50,736 bases of DNA from a bacterium (GTDB lineage: Bacteria; Vulcanimicrobiota; Xenobia; Xenobiales; JADMJV01), in assembly GCA_018780265.1 (NCBI GenBank), contig JADMJV010000120.1:1-50736 (forward strand), written 5' to 3'. Positions 30,831 to 38,301 of this stretch are shown in pieces (within the stretch, counting starts at the first letter, position 1; every line of letters starts with the position of its first letter). The notes beneath the pieces are model-generated. The model searched no databases, was not told where the DNA came from, and saw only the letters and a program-made list of their open reading frames with translations. A program made the position numbers and the translations under genes.

Positions 30831-33380
30831 TTAGAAGGTGAGTTTGTAGCAGGTGGAAATTTGTGGGCCGCTCCAACTGAAGGGGTGAGCCGTGGCGCCG
30901 ATGGCGTTCAGGCCCGACCCTGCATAGATGGCCGTGTCCACACGGTCCGAGGTAGTGTAGTAGCGAAAGTCCACCGACCAGCTGGTGTTTTTTGAAAGTT
31001 GCGCGTCCAGTCCCACATAGGGTACCGTCTGCAAGGAGTCGAGGTTGGAGAAATTGGTCTGGCCCGAGGAAAGGGCGAAACCGTTGTACAGCCCGGCCGG
31101 GTCATGATGGCCATAGAGGTGGACCCACTCGCAGCCACCTCGCAATGTCCAGTCCTGCTGAAATCCCCAACTGGTTCCCAGGCGAAGGTAGTCGGTCTTG
31201 AGGTCAACCTGGTTCTGGCTGCCTCCCAAAGTGGCCGGCAGAGCGCTATTGCGCACAAAGGCATTGTGGTCCCAGGCGCATTCCACCTGAACGGCCGGCT
31301 CGTCCCAGCGGTATTTGAAGTTAAACCCCCATTGCTGGGTCGCTCCACGTGGGTTTTCTAGAGGCTGTAAGTTGCCGTCGAAGCTGTTGCGGGATTGTGC
31401 GCCGTAGATATTGGGGCTGGCGAAGCCGCTGAAGACGGGGTCGAGAAACCCAGGGGAGAATCCCAACACGTTGTTGGTCGGGATCGCCGGACCCAGCGAA
31501 CCACCCAGAATACGCACGTCATAGAGCGAGGTTTGGGTCTGTTTGTCGGCTCCATAGTAAAGCCCCACATTAGCGTGCTTTTCATCCCACCAGTAGTTGC
31601 CCTTGAGCAGAAAGCCTTCGCGATTGTGTGGGTAGTTCACATTGTCGTGCAGATGGAAGCGGCCGGTCATATTAAAGGGGCGGACCAGACGGATGCCCAG
31701 TTGATTGCCGGGAAACAAGGATGGATTGTAGCTGGGGTCGACTCGCTGGTATTGCAGACCCAAGGTTAAGTTTCCCTCCAGCAAGGTGGAGTCGACAGCC
31801 AGGCGTGTCAGGCTTCCGCCGCGACTATAGCTGGAGTTTCGGTTGGACTGATAGTTGGAGTGAGCATATTCTCCCGTAAAGCGAATTCCGTCCTTGCCGG
31901 GGGCTTCTACCAGAGGCAACCAGTAGTGGGCTGACAGTCCCAAGGTGGTTTGGGCTTGAGAGCCAAAATTGCCCCCTCCGGAAGTGATTCCCAGGGCATT
32001 GTCGGCGGATCCGTTCCAACCTGCGATAGGACGGGTATCGAACTGGTTAGGGACCAGAGTTCCGTTGACAGCCCCCGTCCGGGCCTGTTCAAAGATAGTG
32101 CGTTGCTGGGCCAGGTGTCCGTTGGGGTTGACCCATTGCACGGGAGTCCAGCCTGCCGAATTCAGATAGCCTACGTTGGTACCGCTGGCGTTCAGGCCTT
32201 CGAGGGGTCCGGCGGAGTCAGGCGACTCGTCGTAGTAACGGGCGTAGTTCAACTTGAGATCGGCGTTGCCCACCTGATAGGAGACGTCGGCGCCCATTAC
32301 CAGGTGGCTATAGTTGGTTCCCTGGTAGAGATTTCCGTCCCCAAAGCGGGTGGCGAAAGCTTCGTATTTGAGCAACTGATCGGGTGCCAGGTCCCACTGC
32401 CCCTGGATTTGAAACCCGAAGCCGGGAAATCGAGCTGGCCCATAAACTCCCAGATTGGGCTGGCCGGAGTAGATAAACGAGTCCATTCGGAGGGGGTCGA
32501 AACTGCCCACTGCCAGACGGGTTTTGCTGGGTTTATGTTCGTACCAAAGTCGGTCGAGCACAGCGCGCGAGTAGGGCGAGTTTAGCTGAGATTGGAGGCC
32601 CCCGGTGGCCACGCCATTGGCGGTGAAGGCGTTGGCCAGATAGGGGGCCGAGACTCCCCAGTAGGTGTCAATGGGCGTACTGCCCTGGGACGTAAAGGCA
32701 GCCAGGTCAACGCCAGCCACATTGTCCTTATCGATGCGAATCTTCAGGTTGAGTCGGGCCAGGCTGGTAAAGCCTACCCCATTGGTGAGGGCTCTCCCAT
32801 TGCGGTAGTCAACCACGGGTATCGCGGCCTGGTTCTGAGGGCGCATGGTGGCGCCATTGGAGGCACCTACTACGCGATTGTAGTCTACGAAGGGCACGCC
32901 CGCGCGCAGGCCTGCCCCGCCGCGCTGGTTGTCGTTGTCACTGGCCCCGTCATTGGTGAAGGTCTGGCTGGTGGCGCGCGCTTCAATGCTGCCGCTCCAG
33001 GTGAGGCGCTCCAACTCTTCAACTCGTTGATCAATCAGGGAGGTCTGCTGCTCGATTTGAGTGACTCGCACCCCAAGCGCTTCCAGTTCGTTGCGGAGTT
33101 CGGCTGTCAACTTGCGCAGCAAGTCCAGGTCTTCCTTCGTGGCCCATGTGGCGCGATTTTGCTCGTATTGCTGCCAGAGGCGGGCCACCAGCAGGGCCAT
33201 TTCATAGCGGCTGGCGGTGCGGTCTCCCTTGAAGGTGCCGTCCGGATACCCATCGAGCAGCCCGTGAGCGGCCAGTTTATGAACCGCCTGACTGGCCCAG
33301 TGGTCGGACTTGACTTCCGGGAAAAGTGGGGCGGCCGCGGCCCCGGTGGCCACAGTCAGTAATATCGCTGCGATTTTCAT
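30831..33380 (-). CDS. SLH-domain outer-membrane porin
   Basis: The protein has about 849 residues. A signal peptide (MKIAAILLTVATGAAAA) is followed by one SLH domain (FPEVKSDHWASQAVHKLAA, then GLLDGYPDGTFKGDRTASR), then a coiled coil (residues ~85-135, LTAELRNELEALGVRVTQIE) and a long C-terminal beta-barrel rich in Tyr, Asn and Gly ending in aromatic-F (CYKLTF). This is the layout of cyanobacterial/Deinococcus-type SLH porins, in which SLH binds peptidoglycan and the barrel spans the outer membrane. ATG 33380 is preferred over a TTG at 33392. FNR-type site D1 lies upstream with a TATTTT -10, so the porin is probably induced with nitrogen-oxide respiration and may pass nitrate and nitrite; this is inference. 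Confidence 0.82.
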   Translation of the reverse strand: MKIAAILLTVATGAAAAPLFPEVKSDHWASQAVHKLAAHGLLDGYPDGTFKGDRTASRYEMALLVARLWQQYEQNRATWATKEDLDLLRKLTAELRNELEALGVRVTQIEQQTSLIDQRVEELERLTWSGSIEARATSQTFTNDGASDNDNQRGGAGLRAGVPFVDYNRVVGASNGATMRPQNQAAIPVVDYRNGRALTNGVGFTSLARLNLKIRIDKDNVAGVDLAAFTSQGSTPIDTYWGVSAPYLANAFTANGVATGGLQSQLNSPYSRAVLDRLWYEHKPSKTRLAVGSFDPLRMDSFIYSGQPNLGVYGPARFPGFGFQIQGQWDLAPDQLLKYEAFATRFGDGNLYQGTNYSHLVMGADVSYQVGNADLKLNYARYYDESPDSAGPLEGLNASGTNVGYLNSAGWTPVQWVNPNGHLAQQRTIFEQARTGAVNGTLVPNQFDTRPIAGWNGSADNALGITSGGGNFGSQAQTTLGLSAHYWLPLVEAPGKDGIRFTGEYAHSNYQSNRNSSYSRGGSLTRLAVDSTLLEGNLTLGLQYQRVDPSYNPSLFPGNQLGIRLVRPFNMTGRFHLHDNVNYPHNREGFLLKGNYWWDEKHANVGLYYGADKQTQTSLYDVRILGGSLGPAIPTNNVLGFSPGFLDPVFSGFASPNIYGAQSRNSFDGNLQPLENPRGATQQWGFNFKYRWDEPAVQVECAWDHNAFVRNSALPATLGGSQNQVDLKTDYLRLGTSWGFQQDWTLRGGCEWVHLYGHHDPAGLYNGFALSSGQTNFSNLDSLQTVPYVGLDAQLSKNTSWSVDFRYYTTSDRVDTAIYAGSGLNAIGATAHPFSWSGPQISTCYKLTF

Positions 33381-33441
33381 AGCTATGTCCAATCTAACAA
33401 CTAACTAGGGGCAAAATAGATCACCTGCAGGGGGGGCGGCA

Positions 33442-33455
33442 TTGACCTTGATCAT
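33442..33455 (-). promoter_or_regulatory. FNR/DNR-type site D1 (porin promoter)
   Basis: TTGACCTTGATCAT reads ATGATCAAGGTCAA on the minus strand. The centre lies about 41.5 bases from a start near 33407, with TATTTT at 33418-33413 as the -10. Confidence 0.6.
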
Positions 33456-33473
33456 CTCGCGGCAAATCATTCA

Positions 33474-33487
33474 TTGACACAGGTCAT
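33474..33487 (+). promoter_or_regulatory. FNR/DNR-type site D2 (nnrS promoter)
   Basis: TTGACACAGGTCAT matches the palindrome at 9 of 10 positions. A GATAAC -10-like hexamer lies at 33508-33513; the transcript would start very near the nnrS start codon, so the message may have a very short leader. Confidence 0.55.
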
Positions 33488-33517
33488 ATGCACCGACCAT
33501 GGGCGAGGATAACTTGA

Positions 33518-34684
33518 GTGTTGATGAAACCGTTGCATCGACCCTTTGTGGGCATCTCCCTGCTTTTTGCGCTCTTGGGCTCGGCCCTGGGTCTACTGAT
33601 GTTGCCCCTGCTGGTAGGCTGGGCTGGCCCGGCCTGGGTGAGCCAGTTGCAGGCTCATGGCCAATTTCAGGTTTTTGGATTTGCCGTGATTTTCACCATG
33701 GGAATTGCCTATCAGATGCTGGCGGAATTGTTGGGTGCCCGCCAGTCGCCAGGCCGACTGTGGCTCTGTCTGGGGGCCATGGCCGTGGGCACTCTGGGGC
33801 AGGGCCTGTCTCCTTTACCGGTCTGGCGCTGGTTGCAGTTTTTCTCGGGCCTGATCTTTGTGGCAGGTGTGGCCAGTCACCGTCCTCCAGCGGGAACGGT
33901 GCGTCGCAACGTGGCTCATTCTCATTTCTTGCGCTGGGGTAGTATGTGGCTGTTGGCCGCCTTGCTGTTCCACGCCGTGAACTGGCCCGTGGCCCGGGTC
34001 TATGAATTGGTGCTTTGGGGATTTCTGTCTCTCTACATTGTAGGTGTTGGCCTGCGCGTCCACCCGGCAATGCTGGGTCGGCAGGCTCCCGCCGCAGGCC
34101 TGCAGTGGACCGTTCTGGTGCTGTGGAACCTGGGACTGTTTTTGACCTTTGCGCCTCCATGGGCCGGTTGGGCCAGCTCTTGCTGGCTGACGGCCAGTCT
34201 GCTGCTGGTGGTCGGGTTGCGTCCCTGGCGGCGCGGGCCGGCCAGGTTGGACTGGCCCTTTACCGAGTATCTTAGTTGCTCCTATCTGTGGTTAGTGCTG
34301 GCCTGCCTGGGCCGATTTGGGCTGGACTTTATGCTGTGCCCGCCCGGTTGGTCTGGCGCCATCAAGCATGCCCACGCCTCCGGCTTCATTCTGGTCATGA
34401 TGGTGGGCATGGGGCTGAGGCTGGTGCCGGCCTTCGAGAGCAAACCCATCGCCTGGACGCTCGCTCGCCATCTCTGCCTGTGGTTGTTGGTGGGGGGCGC
34501 CGCCCTGCGGGTGGCTGGCCAGGCCAGCCTCCTGCCTCGAGCTCTTCTTCCCGGAGGAGTGCTGCAGATGTTGGGAGTTCTCTTGTTTGTTGGCGTTCAG
34601 TTGGCCACTCTGCTGGCTCCCGTCACTCGAGAGGGTGAGTCAGGCGCGGATTTGAGTCCTTTTCGACCTGCTTTGGCCAGTTGA
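33518..34684 (+). CDS. nnrS: NnrS family membrane protein
   Basis: This 388-residue integral membrane protein has about 12 predicted helices. The NnrS signature QAHGQFQVFGFAVIFTMGIA is present, as are His residues in helices suited to metal or heme binding (VAHSHFLRWG, FHAVNW, KHAHASGF). NnrS proteins bind heme and copper and protect cells from NO-derived nitrosative stress during denitrification; the exact reaction is not settled. GTG 33518, TTG 33521 and ATG 33524 are adjacent possible starts; GAGG at 33505-33508 best fits GTG 33518. It lies between divergent SLH porin and the NO-reductase operon, with an FNR-type site on each side. Confidence 0.85.
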   Translation: MLMKPLHRPFVGISLLFALLGSALGLLMLPLLVGWAGPAWVSQLQAHGQFQVFGFAVIFTMGIAYQMLAELLGARQSPGRLWLCLGAMAVGTLGQGLSPLPVWRWLQFFSGLIFVAGVASHRPPAGTVRRNVAHSHFLRWGSMWLLAALLFHAVNWPVARVYELVLWGFLSLYIVGVGLRVHPAMLGRQAPAAGLQWTVLVLWNLGLFLTFAPPWAGWASSCWLTASLLLVVGLRPWRRGPARLDWPFTEYLSCSYLWLVLACLGRFGLDFMLCPPGWSGAIKHAHASGFILVMMVGMGLRLVPAFESKPIAWTLARHLCLWLLVGGAALRVAGQASLLPRALLPGGVLQMLGVLLFVGVQLATLLAPVTREGESGADLSPFRPALAS

Positions 34685-34696
34685 AAATGCCCAAGT

Positions 34697-34739
34697 TTGA
34701 TCCAGGTCATGGTTTGACTGAGTCGTGGGCCCTTATACT
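34697..34739 (+). promoter_or_regulatory. FNR/DNR-type site E with TATACT -10
   Basis: TTGATCCAGGTCAT at 34697-34710 and TATACT at 34734-34739 place the site centre about 42 bases upstream of the expected start near 34746. It could drive the 47-residue ORF at 34789 and read through into the NO-reductase operon. Confidence 0.7.
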
Positions 34740-34788
34740 GAACCTGTTACAAATGCCATAAGGTCTCCGTAGCGGCAGGGACTGGTTT

Positions 34789-34932
34789 GTGGGAGTATCT
34801 CTGGCAAGTGGTCCGAGTCTCCTCGGCTCGGTGTTTCTCCTCGTTTCCCTGGTCTCTATCGCTACGCTTTTAGCTCCGGATTGTCTCCGGGGCTATCTTT
34901 CTGTACCTCACCGCCCTTTCTGGGTCAATTGA
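34789..34932 (+). CDS. Small single-helix membrane protein (47 residues)
   Basis: This frame, GTG 34789 to TGA 34930-34932, encodes a protein with one clear hydrophobic helix (LLGSVFLLVSLVSIATLLA) and a short basic tail (HRPFWVN). It sits just downstream of the site E promoter and before the heme-copper operon. No strong ribosome site is visible (a CAGGGAC lies 9-15 bases upstream), so its reality is uncertain. If made, it may be an accessory peptide of the membrane oxidoreductase. Its stop overlaps FNR-type site E2. Confidence 0.4.
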   Translation: MGVSLASGPSLLGSVFLLVSLVSIATLLAPDCLRGYLSVPHRPFWVN

Positions 34933-34970
34933 TCTATGTCATAGCGGCGCCCTCGATGTTGGCTGACAAT
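34929..34970 (+). promoter_or_regulatory. FNR/DNR-type site E2 with GACAAT -10
   Basis: TTGATCTATGTCAT at 34929-34942 and GACAAT at 34965-34970 give a site centre ~41.5 bases before a start near 34977. A GAGGT ribosome site and ATG 34997 follow. This is the probable main promoter of the NO-reductase-like operon; the GACAAT hexamer is also used at site B. Confidence 0.68.
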
Positions 34971-34996
34971 GGCTACATTCGTATGTGGAGGTATTG

Positions 34997-35164
34997 ATGG
35001 AGCATTCCCCTGAGCAGCGCGACGATGAGTCGCCCCCCTTTTTTCAGCGTCTCTTTGACAGGCCTTTCGTTTTGCTGGCCGCCGGCATGGTGGTGATGTT
35101 CCTGTTTTATACGGGGTGGGGCATGGTGGAAATTCTGGGCTTGCCCCCCTCAAAGTTACCGTAG
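34997..35164 (+). CDS. Small single-helix membrane protein (55 residues), candidate oxidase subunit
   Basis: ATG 34997 is preceded by GGAGGT at ideal distance. The protein has an acidic N-terminus (MEHSPEQRDDESPPFFQRLF) and one membrane helix (FVLLAAGMVVMFLFYTGWGM). It ends nine bases before the CuA-subunit gene, which has its own GGAGG site. B-family (ba3-type) heme-copper enzymes have a one-helix subunit IIa encoded next to subunit II; this gene has the same position and topology, so it may be its counterpart. That assignment is inference, since no sequence similarity is claimed. Confidence 0.65.
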   Translation: MEHSPEQRDDESPPFFQRLFDRPFVLLAAGMVVMFLFYTGWGMVEILGLPPSKLP

Positions 35165-35173
35165 GAGGCGCCC

Positions 35174-35707
35174 ATGCATTCGGCTTTAATTTCGCCTCAA
35201 GGAGTCTGGTGGAAACCAGCCGGCAGCCAGGAGAAGACCTGGATTTACATCTCCTTTGTTTGGTGCATGATCATGTTCGCCATTATGCCGCTCTGGCACT
35301 GGAAGGGCGGCCAGAATCCGTCAGGTATTCGCGGGCGAACTACCCCTAAAGAGTTTCGGGAGCGCACTGAGCGTTTCATCAACGAGTATAAGGTGGGCGT
35401 CGAAGGGGGGGTTCCGGTGGTTGCACCGCCCCCGGGCTCCGACGTCTATTTGGAAGCGTCCATGTGGATGTGGCGTCCCGTTCTCAAGCTCAAGAAAGGT
35501 TCGAGCTATGTGCTCCATCTTTCTTCTTTCGATATCAATCACGGTTTCAGTCTCTATCCCATGAACCTGAATTTTCAGGTGGTTCCGGGATACGACTATG
35601 GGTTACGGGTGACGCCCAACAAATCGGGGGACCTGCGCATTATTTGTAACGAGTTCTGCGGAGTGGGCCACCACATCATGACCGGGAAAATCCTGGTGGA
35701 AGAGTGA
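35174..35707 (+). CDS. Heme-copper reductase CuA subunit (subunit II)
   Basis: The protein has 177 residues. One N-terminal membrane helix (WIYISFVWCMIMFAIMPLWHW) is followed by a cupredoxin domain carrying a complete CuA site: His123 in FDINHGFSLY, then C158-NEF-C162-GVG-H166-HI-M169. CuA accepts electrons from a periplasmic donor (cytochrome c or cupredoxin) and passes them to the catalytic subunit. A TAGGAGG site precedes ATG 35174. It is immediately followed by the catalytic subunit gene. A CuA subunit beside a catalytic subunit lacking the oxygen-reductase Tyr is the arrangement reported for sNOR/eNOR/CuA-Nor-type NO reductases. Confidence 0.88.
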   Translation: MHSALISPQGVWWKPAGSQEKTWIYISFVWCMIMFAIMPLWHWKGGQNPSGIRGRTTPKEFRERTERFINEYKVGVEGGVPVVAPPPGSDVYLEASMWMWRPVLKLKKGSSYVLHLSSFDINHGFSLYPMNLNFQVVPGYDYGLRVTPNKSGDLRIICNEFCGVGHHIMTGKILVEE

Positions 35708-35717
35708 GGAACCCCGG

Positions 35718-37424
35718 GTGACATCATTTCGACTCTGTCCGGTCACCGGGCTGAAAGTCTGTCCTGACGCGGAGGCACTGGTGCGCTGGCACGCAGTGAC
35801 GGCCGTCGTCCACTTTTTGGTTGGCGTGGTATGCGCTCTCTTGTTGGCGCTGACGCGCTGGCAGGCGGTCCATCTGTTGCCTGCCGACTGGTACTATCGC
35901 ATTTTGACCGCTCACGGTCTGAACATGCTGATCTTCTTTATCATCTTCTTTGAGATGGCAGTGTTGCATTTCGCTGGACCGATTATGCTGGGATGCCGGC
36001 AGCCCGCCCCCAAACTGGGCTGGCTCGGCTATCTGCTGATGTTGATCGGTGCCTGCACCACCAACGCTTTTGTTTTCGCCGGCAAGGCTGATGTGCTTTT
36101 CACTTCCTACGTGCCCTTAAAAGCCCATCCCGCCTACTATCTGGGGATTATCCTCTTTGCCGTGGGGGCGTTGATTTCGACCTCCCTCTTCTTTGCCGCA
36201 ATGGTGGTGGCCAAGCGAGATAAGACTTACCAAGGGTCTGTTCCGCTGGTCACCTTTGGAGCTCTCACGGCCGCCATCATTGCCGTCATCACCTTGATTC
36301 ACGGCGCTCTGGTCTACATACCCACTTTCCTTTGGTCGCTGGGCATGATGAACATGGATCCACAGGTCTATCGGATGGTCTGGTGGGCTCTGGGTCATTC
36401 CTCGCAGCAGATTAACGTGGCCGCTCACGTATCTTGTTGGTACCTGTTGGCCGGCCTGACGGTGGGTGGCGTGGTGCTCAACGAGAAAGTCAGCCGCACG
36501 GCTTTCTTCCTTTACGTGCTCTTCATCTCGATGGCCTCGGCCCACCACTTGCTGGTAGACCCCGGCGTGGGACCGGCCTGGAAAGTGTGGAATACCAGTT
36601 ACGCCATGTATCTGGCCGTGTTAGCCAGCATGGTGCACGGTTTCACCGTGCCAGCCGGTATTGAAACCGGTCAACGCCTGCGCGGCTTCAATCAGGGCCG
36701 CTTTCAATGGCTGACCAAGGCTCCTTGGGGCGACCCGGGTTTCTCGGCCCTGTGGCTGTCGCTGGTGATTTTCGGCTTCGGCGGCGGTATCACTGGAGTG
36801 ACTATCGGCACCGAGCAGATCAATATCATCGCCCACAATACTCTGCGCATTCCGGGCCACTTTCACATGACGGTGGTGGGCGGCACGGCGCTCTGCTTTA
36901 TGGGGGTGACCTACTATCTGCTGCCACTCATCTTTCGCAAGCGAGTGGCCTTTTACAAACTGGCCCAGATTCAGCCTTATCTGTTCGGCGCCGGTATCAC
37001 CCTGATGGGAATTTCCATGACCTACGCCGGCTCCTTTGGTGTGCCGCGCCGCCACTGGGACATTTCCTTCACTCACGCACCGTTTGGCGTGCAGTTCCCG
37101 CCGGTGGTTGACCTGTTTATGGCAGCTACGGCGATGGGCGGCATTCTGGCCTTCCTGGGTGGCATCAGTTACTGCATCATCGCGGTGGCCAGTGTCTTCT
37201 TTACGCCCACCCTGACCGAGCAAGATCTGCGCGAAGGCGTGTCGGGATTACCTCCGGGCGTGCTCAACCTGCCGAAACAACAACACACCGAGGAAGAAGC
37301 TGCCGAAGTTCACCGCCAGGGCAATCCGGGCACAGTGGTGTTGGTGGGCATCTTCTTCGTGTGCTTTGTGCTCTACTACTTCACCAACTGGAAGATCCTC
37401 TCGATGCTCTGGAAGGTTGGATAA
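35718..37424 (+). CDS. Heme-copper superfamily catalytic subunit, probable NO reductase
   Basis: This 568-residue membrane protein has about 13 helices. Low-spin heme ligands are His66 (LTAHGLNM) and His383; the high-spin heme ligand is His381 in IPGHFHMT; CuB ligands are His227 and the His276-His277 pair (ASAHHLLV). In oxygen reductases the first CuB ligand sits in a GHPxVY motif whose Tyr is cross-linked and essential for O2 cleavage. Here the motif is GHSSQQ, so Gln231 replaces the Tyr. This substitution, known from non-canonical NO-reductase families (eNOR, sNOR, CuA-Nor), argues for NO reduction rather than O2 reduction. GTG 35718 follows GAGGA closely. The nirK, nnrS and nitrate-reductase-like neighbours support the call; a residual oxidase activity cannot be excluded. 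Confidence 0.82.
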   Translation: MTSFRLCPVTGLKVCPDAEALVRWHAVTAVVHFLVGVVCALLLALTRWQAVHLLPADWYYRILTAHGLNMLIFFIIFFEMAVLHFAGPIMLGCRQPAPKLGWLGYLLMLIGACTTNAFVFAGKADVLFTSYVPLKAHPAYYLGIILFAVGALISTSLFFAAMVVAKRDKTYQGSVPLVTFGALTAAIIAVITLIHGALVYIPTFLWSLGMMNMDPQVYRMVWWALGHSSQQINVAAHVSCWYLLAGLTVGGVVLNEKVSRTAFFLYVLFISMASAHHLLVDPGVGPAWKVWNTSYAMYLAVLASMVHGFTVPAGIETGQRLRGFNQGRFQWLTKAPWGDPGFSALWLSLVIFGFGGGITGVTIGTEQINIIAHNTLRIPGHFHMTVVGGTALCFMGVTYYLLPLIFRKRVAFYKLAQIQPYLFGAGITLMGISMTYAGSFGVPRRHWDISFTHAPFGVQFPPVVDLFMAATAMGGILAFLGGISYCIIAVASVFFTPTLTEQDLREGVSGLPPGVLNLPKQQHTEEEAAEVHRQGNPGTVVLVGIFFVCFVLYYFTNWKILSMLWKVG

Positions 37425-37428
37425 CCCC

Positions 37429-38301
37429 TTGGCGCTCTGCCTCTATCTATTTTGGACCGTGACCAGCGCCGCCTGGGTATGGCTGGCGCTGGCCCCGGTT
37501 GCAGAATCCGCTCCCCCCTGGTTGGTCCAGACTCGCGACGTTTGTTTTGGAACGCTGGAGAATGGATTGCCCGATGTGCATGGCTGGATCAGCCTGGCTG
37601 CGCCCCTGCCCATGCTGGTGGCGCTGGTGGTGCTGATGGGGGGGGACTTGAGGTCTCAGTTAGCGCGATTGTCACGCTCGCCCGTGGGATTCGCGCTGAC
37701 CCTGACGTTGTTGACAATGCCGGGTATCACCCTCGGCTATGCCGCTCTGCGGGTAGCCCAGGCCCCTCGGTTGGCGGTGGCGCCCGAAGTGGGGCCACTG
37801 CCTCAAGAATATCCGATGGTGGACGAACCCTGCCCGGACTTTCAATTGCAAGACCAGGGGGGTAGACTGTTCGGACCCAAGCAATTGCTGGGGCAGGTGA
37901 CCATTGTAACCTTTGCTTACGCCCACTGTCAGACAGTATGCCCGGGTCTGCTGGAGAACTTGCGTCAGGCGGCTGCTGCCACCCACTGCAAGGCGGTGGT
38001 GGTCACCTTGGATCCTCGTCGCGATACTTGTGGGTCTTTGGAGGGACTGGCCCGCCACTGGGAGTTGCCGGCCGGTTCGGTGATGCTGGGTGGCGAGGTG
38101 GACGAAGTGGAGAAGGCCATTGCAGCCTTTGGGGTGCCCATTGATCGTGACCTCAAGACGGGAGACATCACTCATCCGGCCCTGGTTTTCGTTTTTGATT
38201 CACGGGCTCGACTTCGCTATCGATTTACCAGCCCCAGCCGGGCCTGGCTGGAAGAAGCAGCCATGCGCTCGTCTGCGGGGAACACAAGGGTCATTCGATG
38301 A
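37429..38301 (+). CDS. Membrane-anchored SCO1/SenC-type copper chaperone
   Basis: The protein has about 290 residues, with roughly three N-terminal membrane helices (including a VCFGTLENGLPDVHGW loop) fused to a C-terminal SCO domain. The copper motif is FAYAHCQTVCPG (CxxxC), and the conserved His lies in GDITHPALVF. SCO proteins deliver copper to CuA. The gene directly follows the catalytic subunit gene, as senC does in norSY-senC clusters of ammonia oxidizers. TTG 37429 has GGAAGG upstream and avoids the 59-base overlap of an ATG at 37366. The polytopic N-terminus is unusual for SCO. Confidence 0.78.
   Translation: MALCLYLFWTVTSAAWVWLALAPVAESAPPWLVQTRDVCFGTLENGLPDVHGWISLAAPLPMLVALVVLMGGDLRSQLARLSRSPVGFALTLTLLTMPGITLGYAALRVAQAPRLAVAPEVGPLPQEYPMVDEPCPDFQLQDQGGRLFGPKQLLGQVTIVTFAYAHCQTVCPGLLENLRQAAAATHCKAVVVTLDPRRDTCGSLEGLARHWELPAGSVMLGGEVDEVEKAIAAFGVPIDRDLKTGDITHPALVFVFDSRARLRYRFTSPSRAWLEEAAMRSSAGNTRVIR

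Noticed and set aside
35718..37424. Annotation as an ordinary cytochrome c oxidase subunit I
   Set aside because: The essential active-site Tyr position is Gln (GHSSQQ), and the neighbours are denitrification genes.
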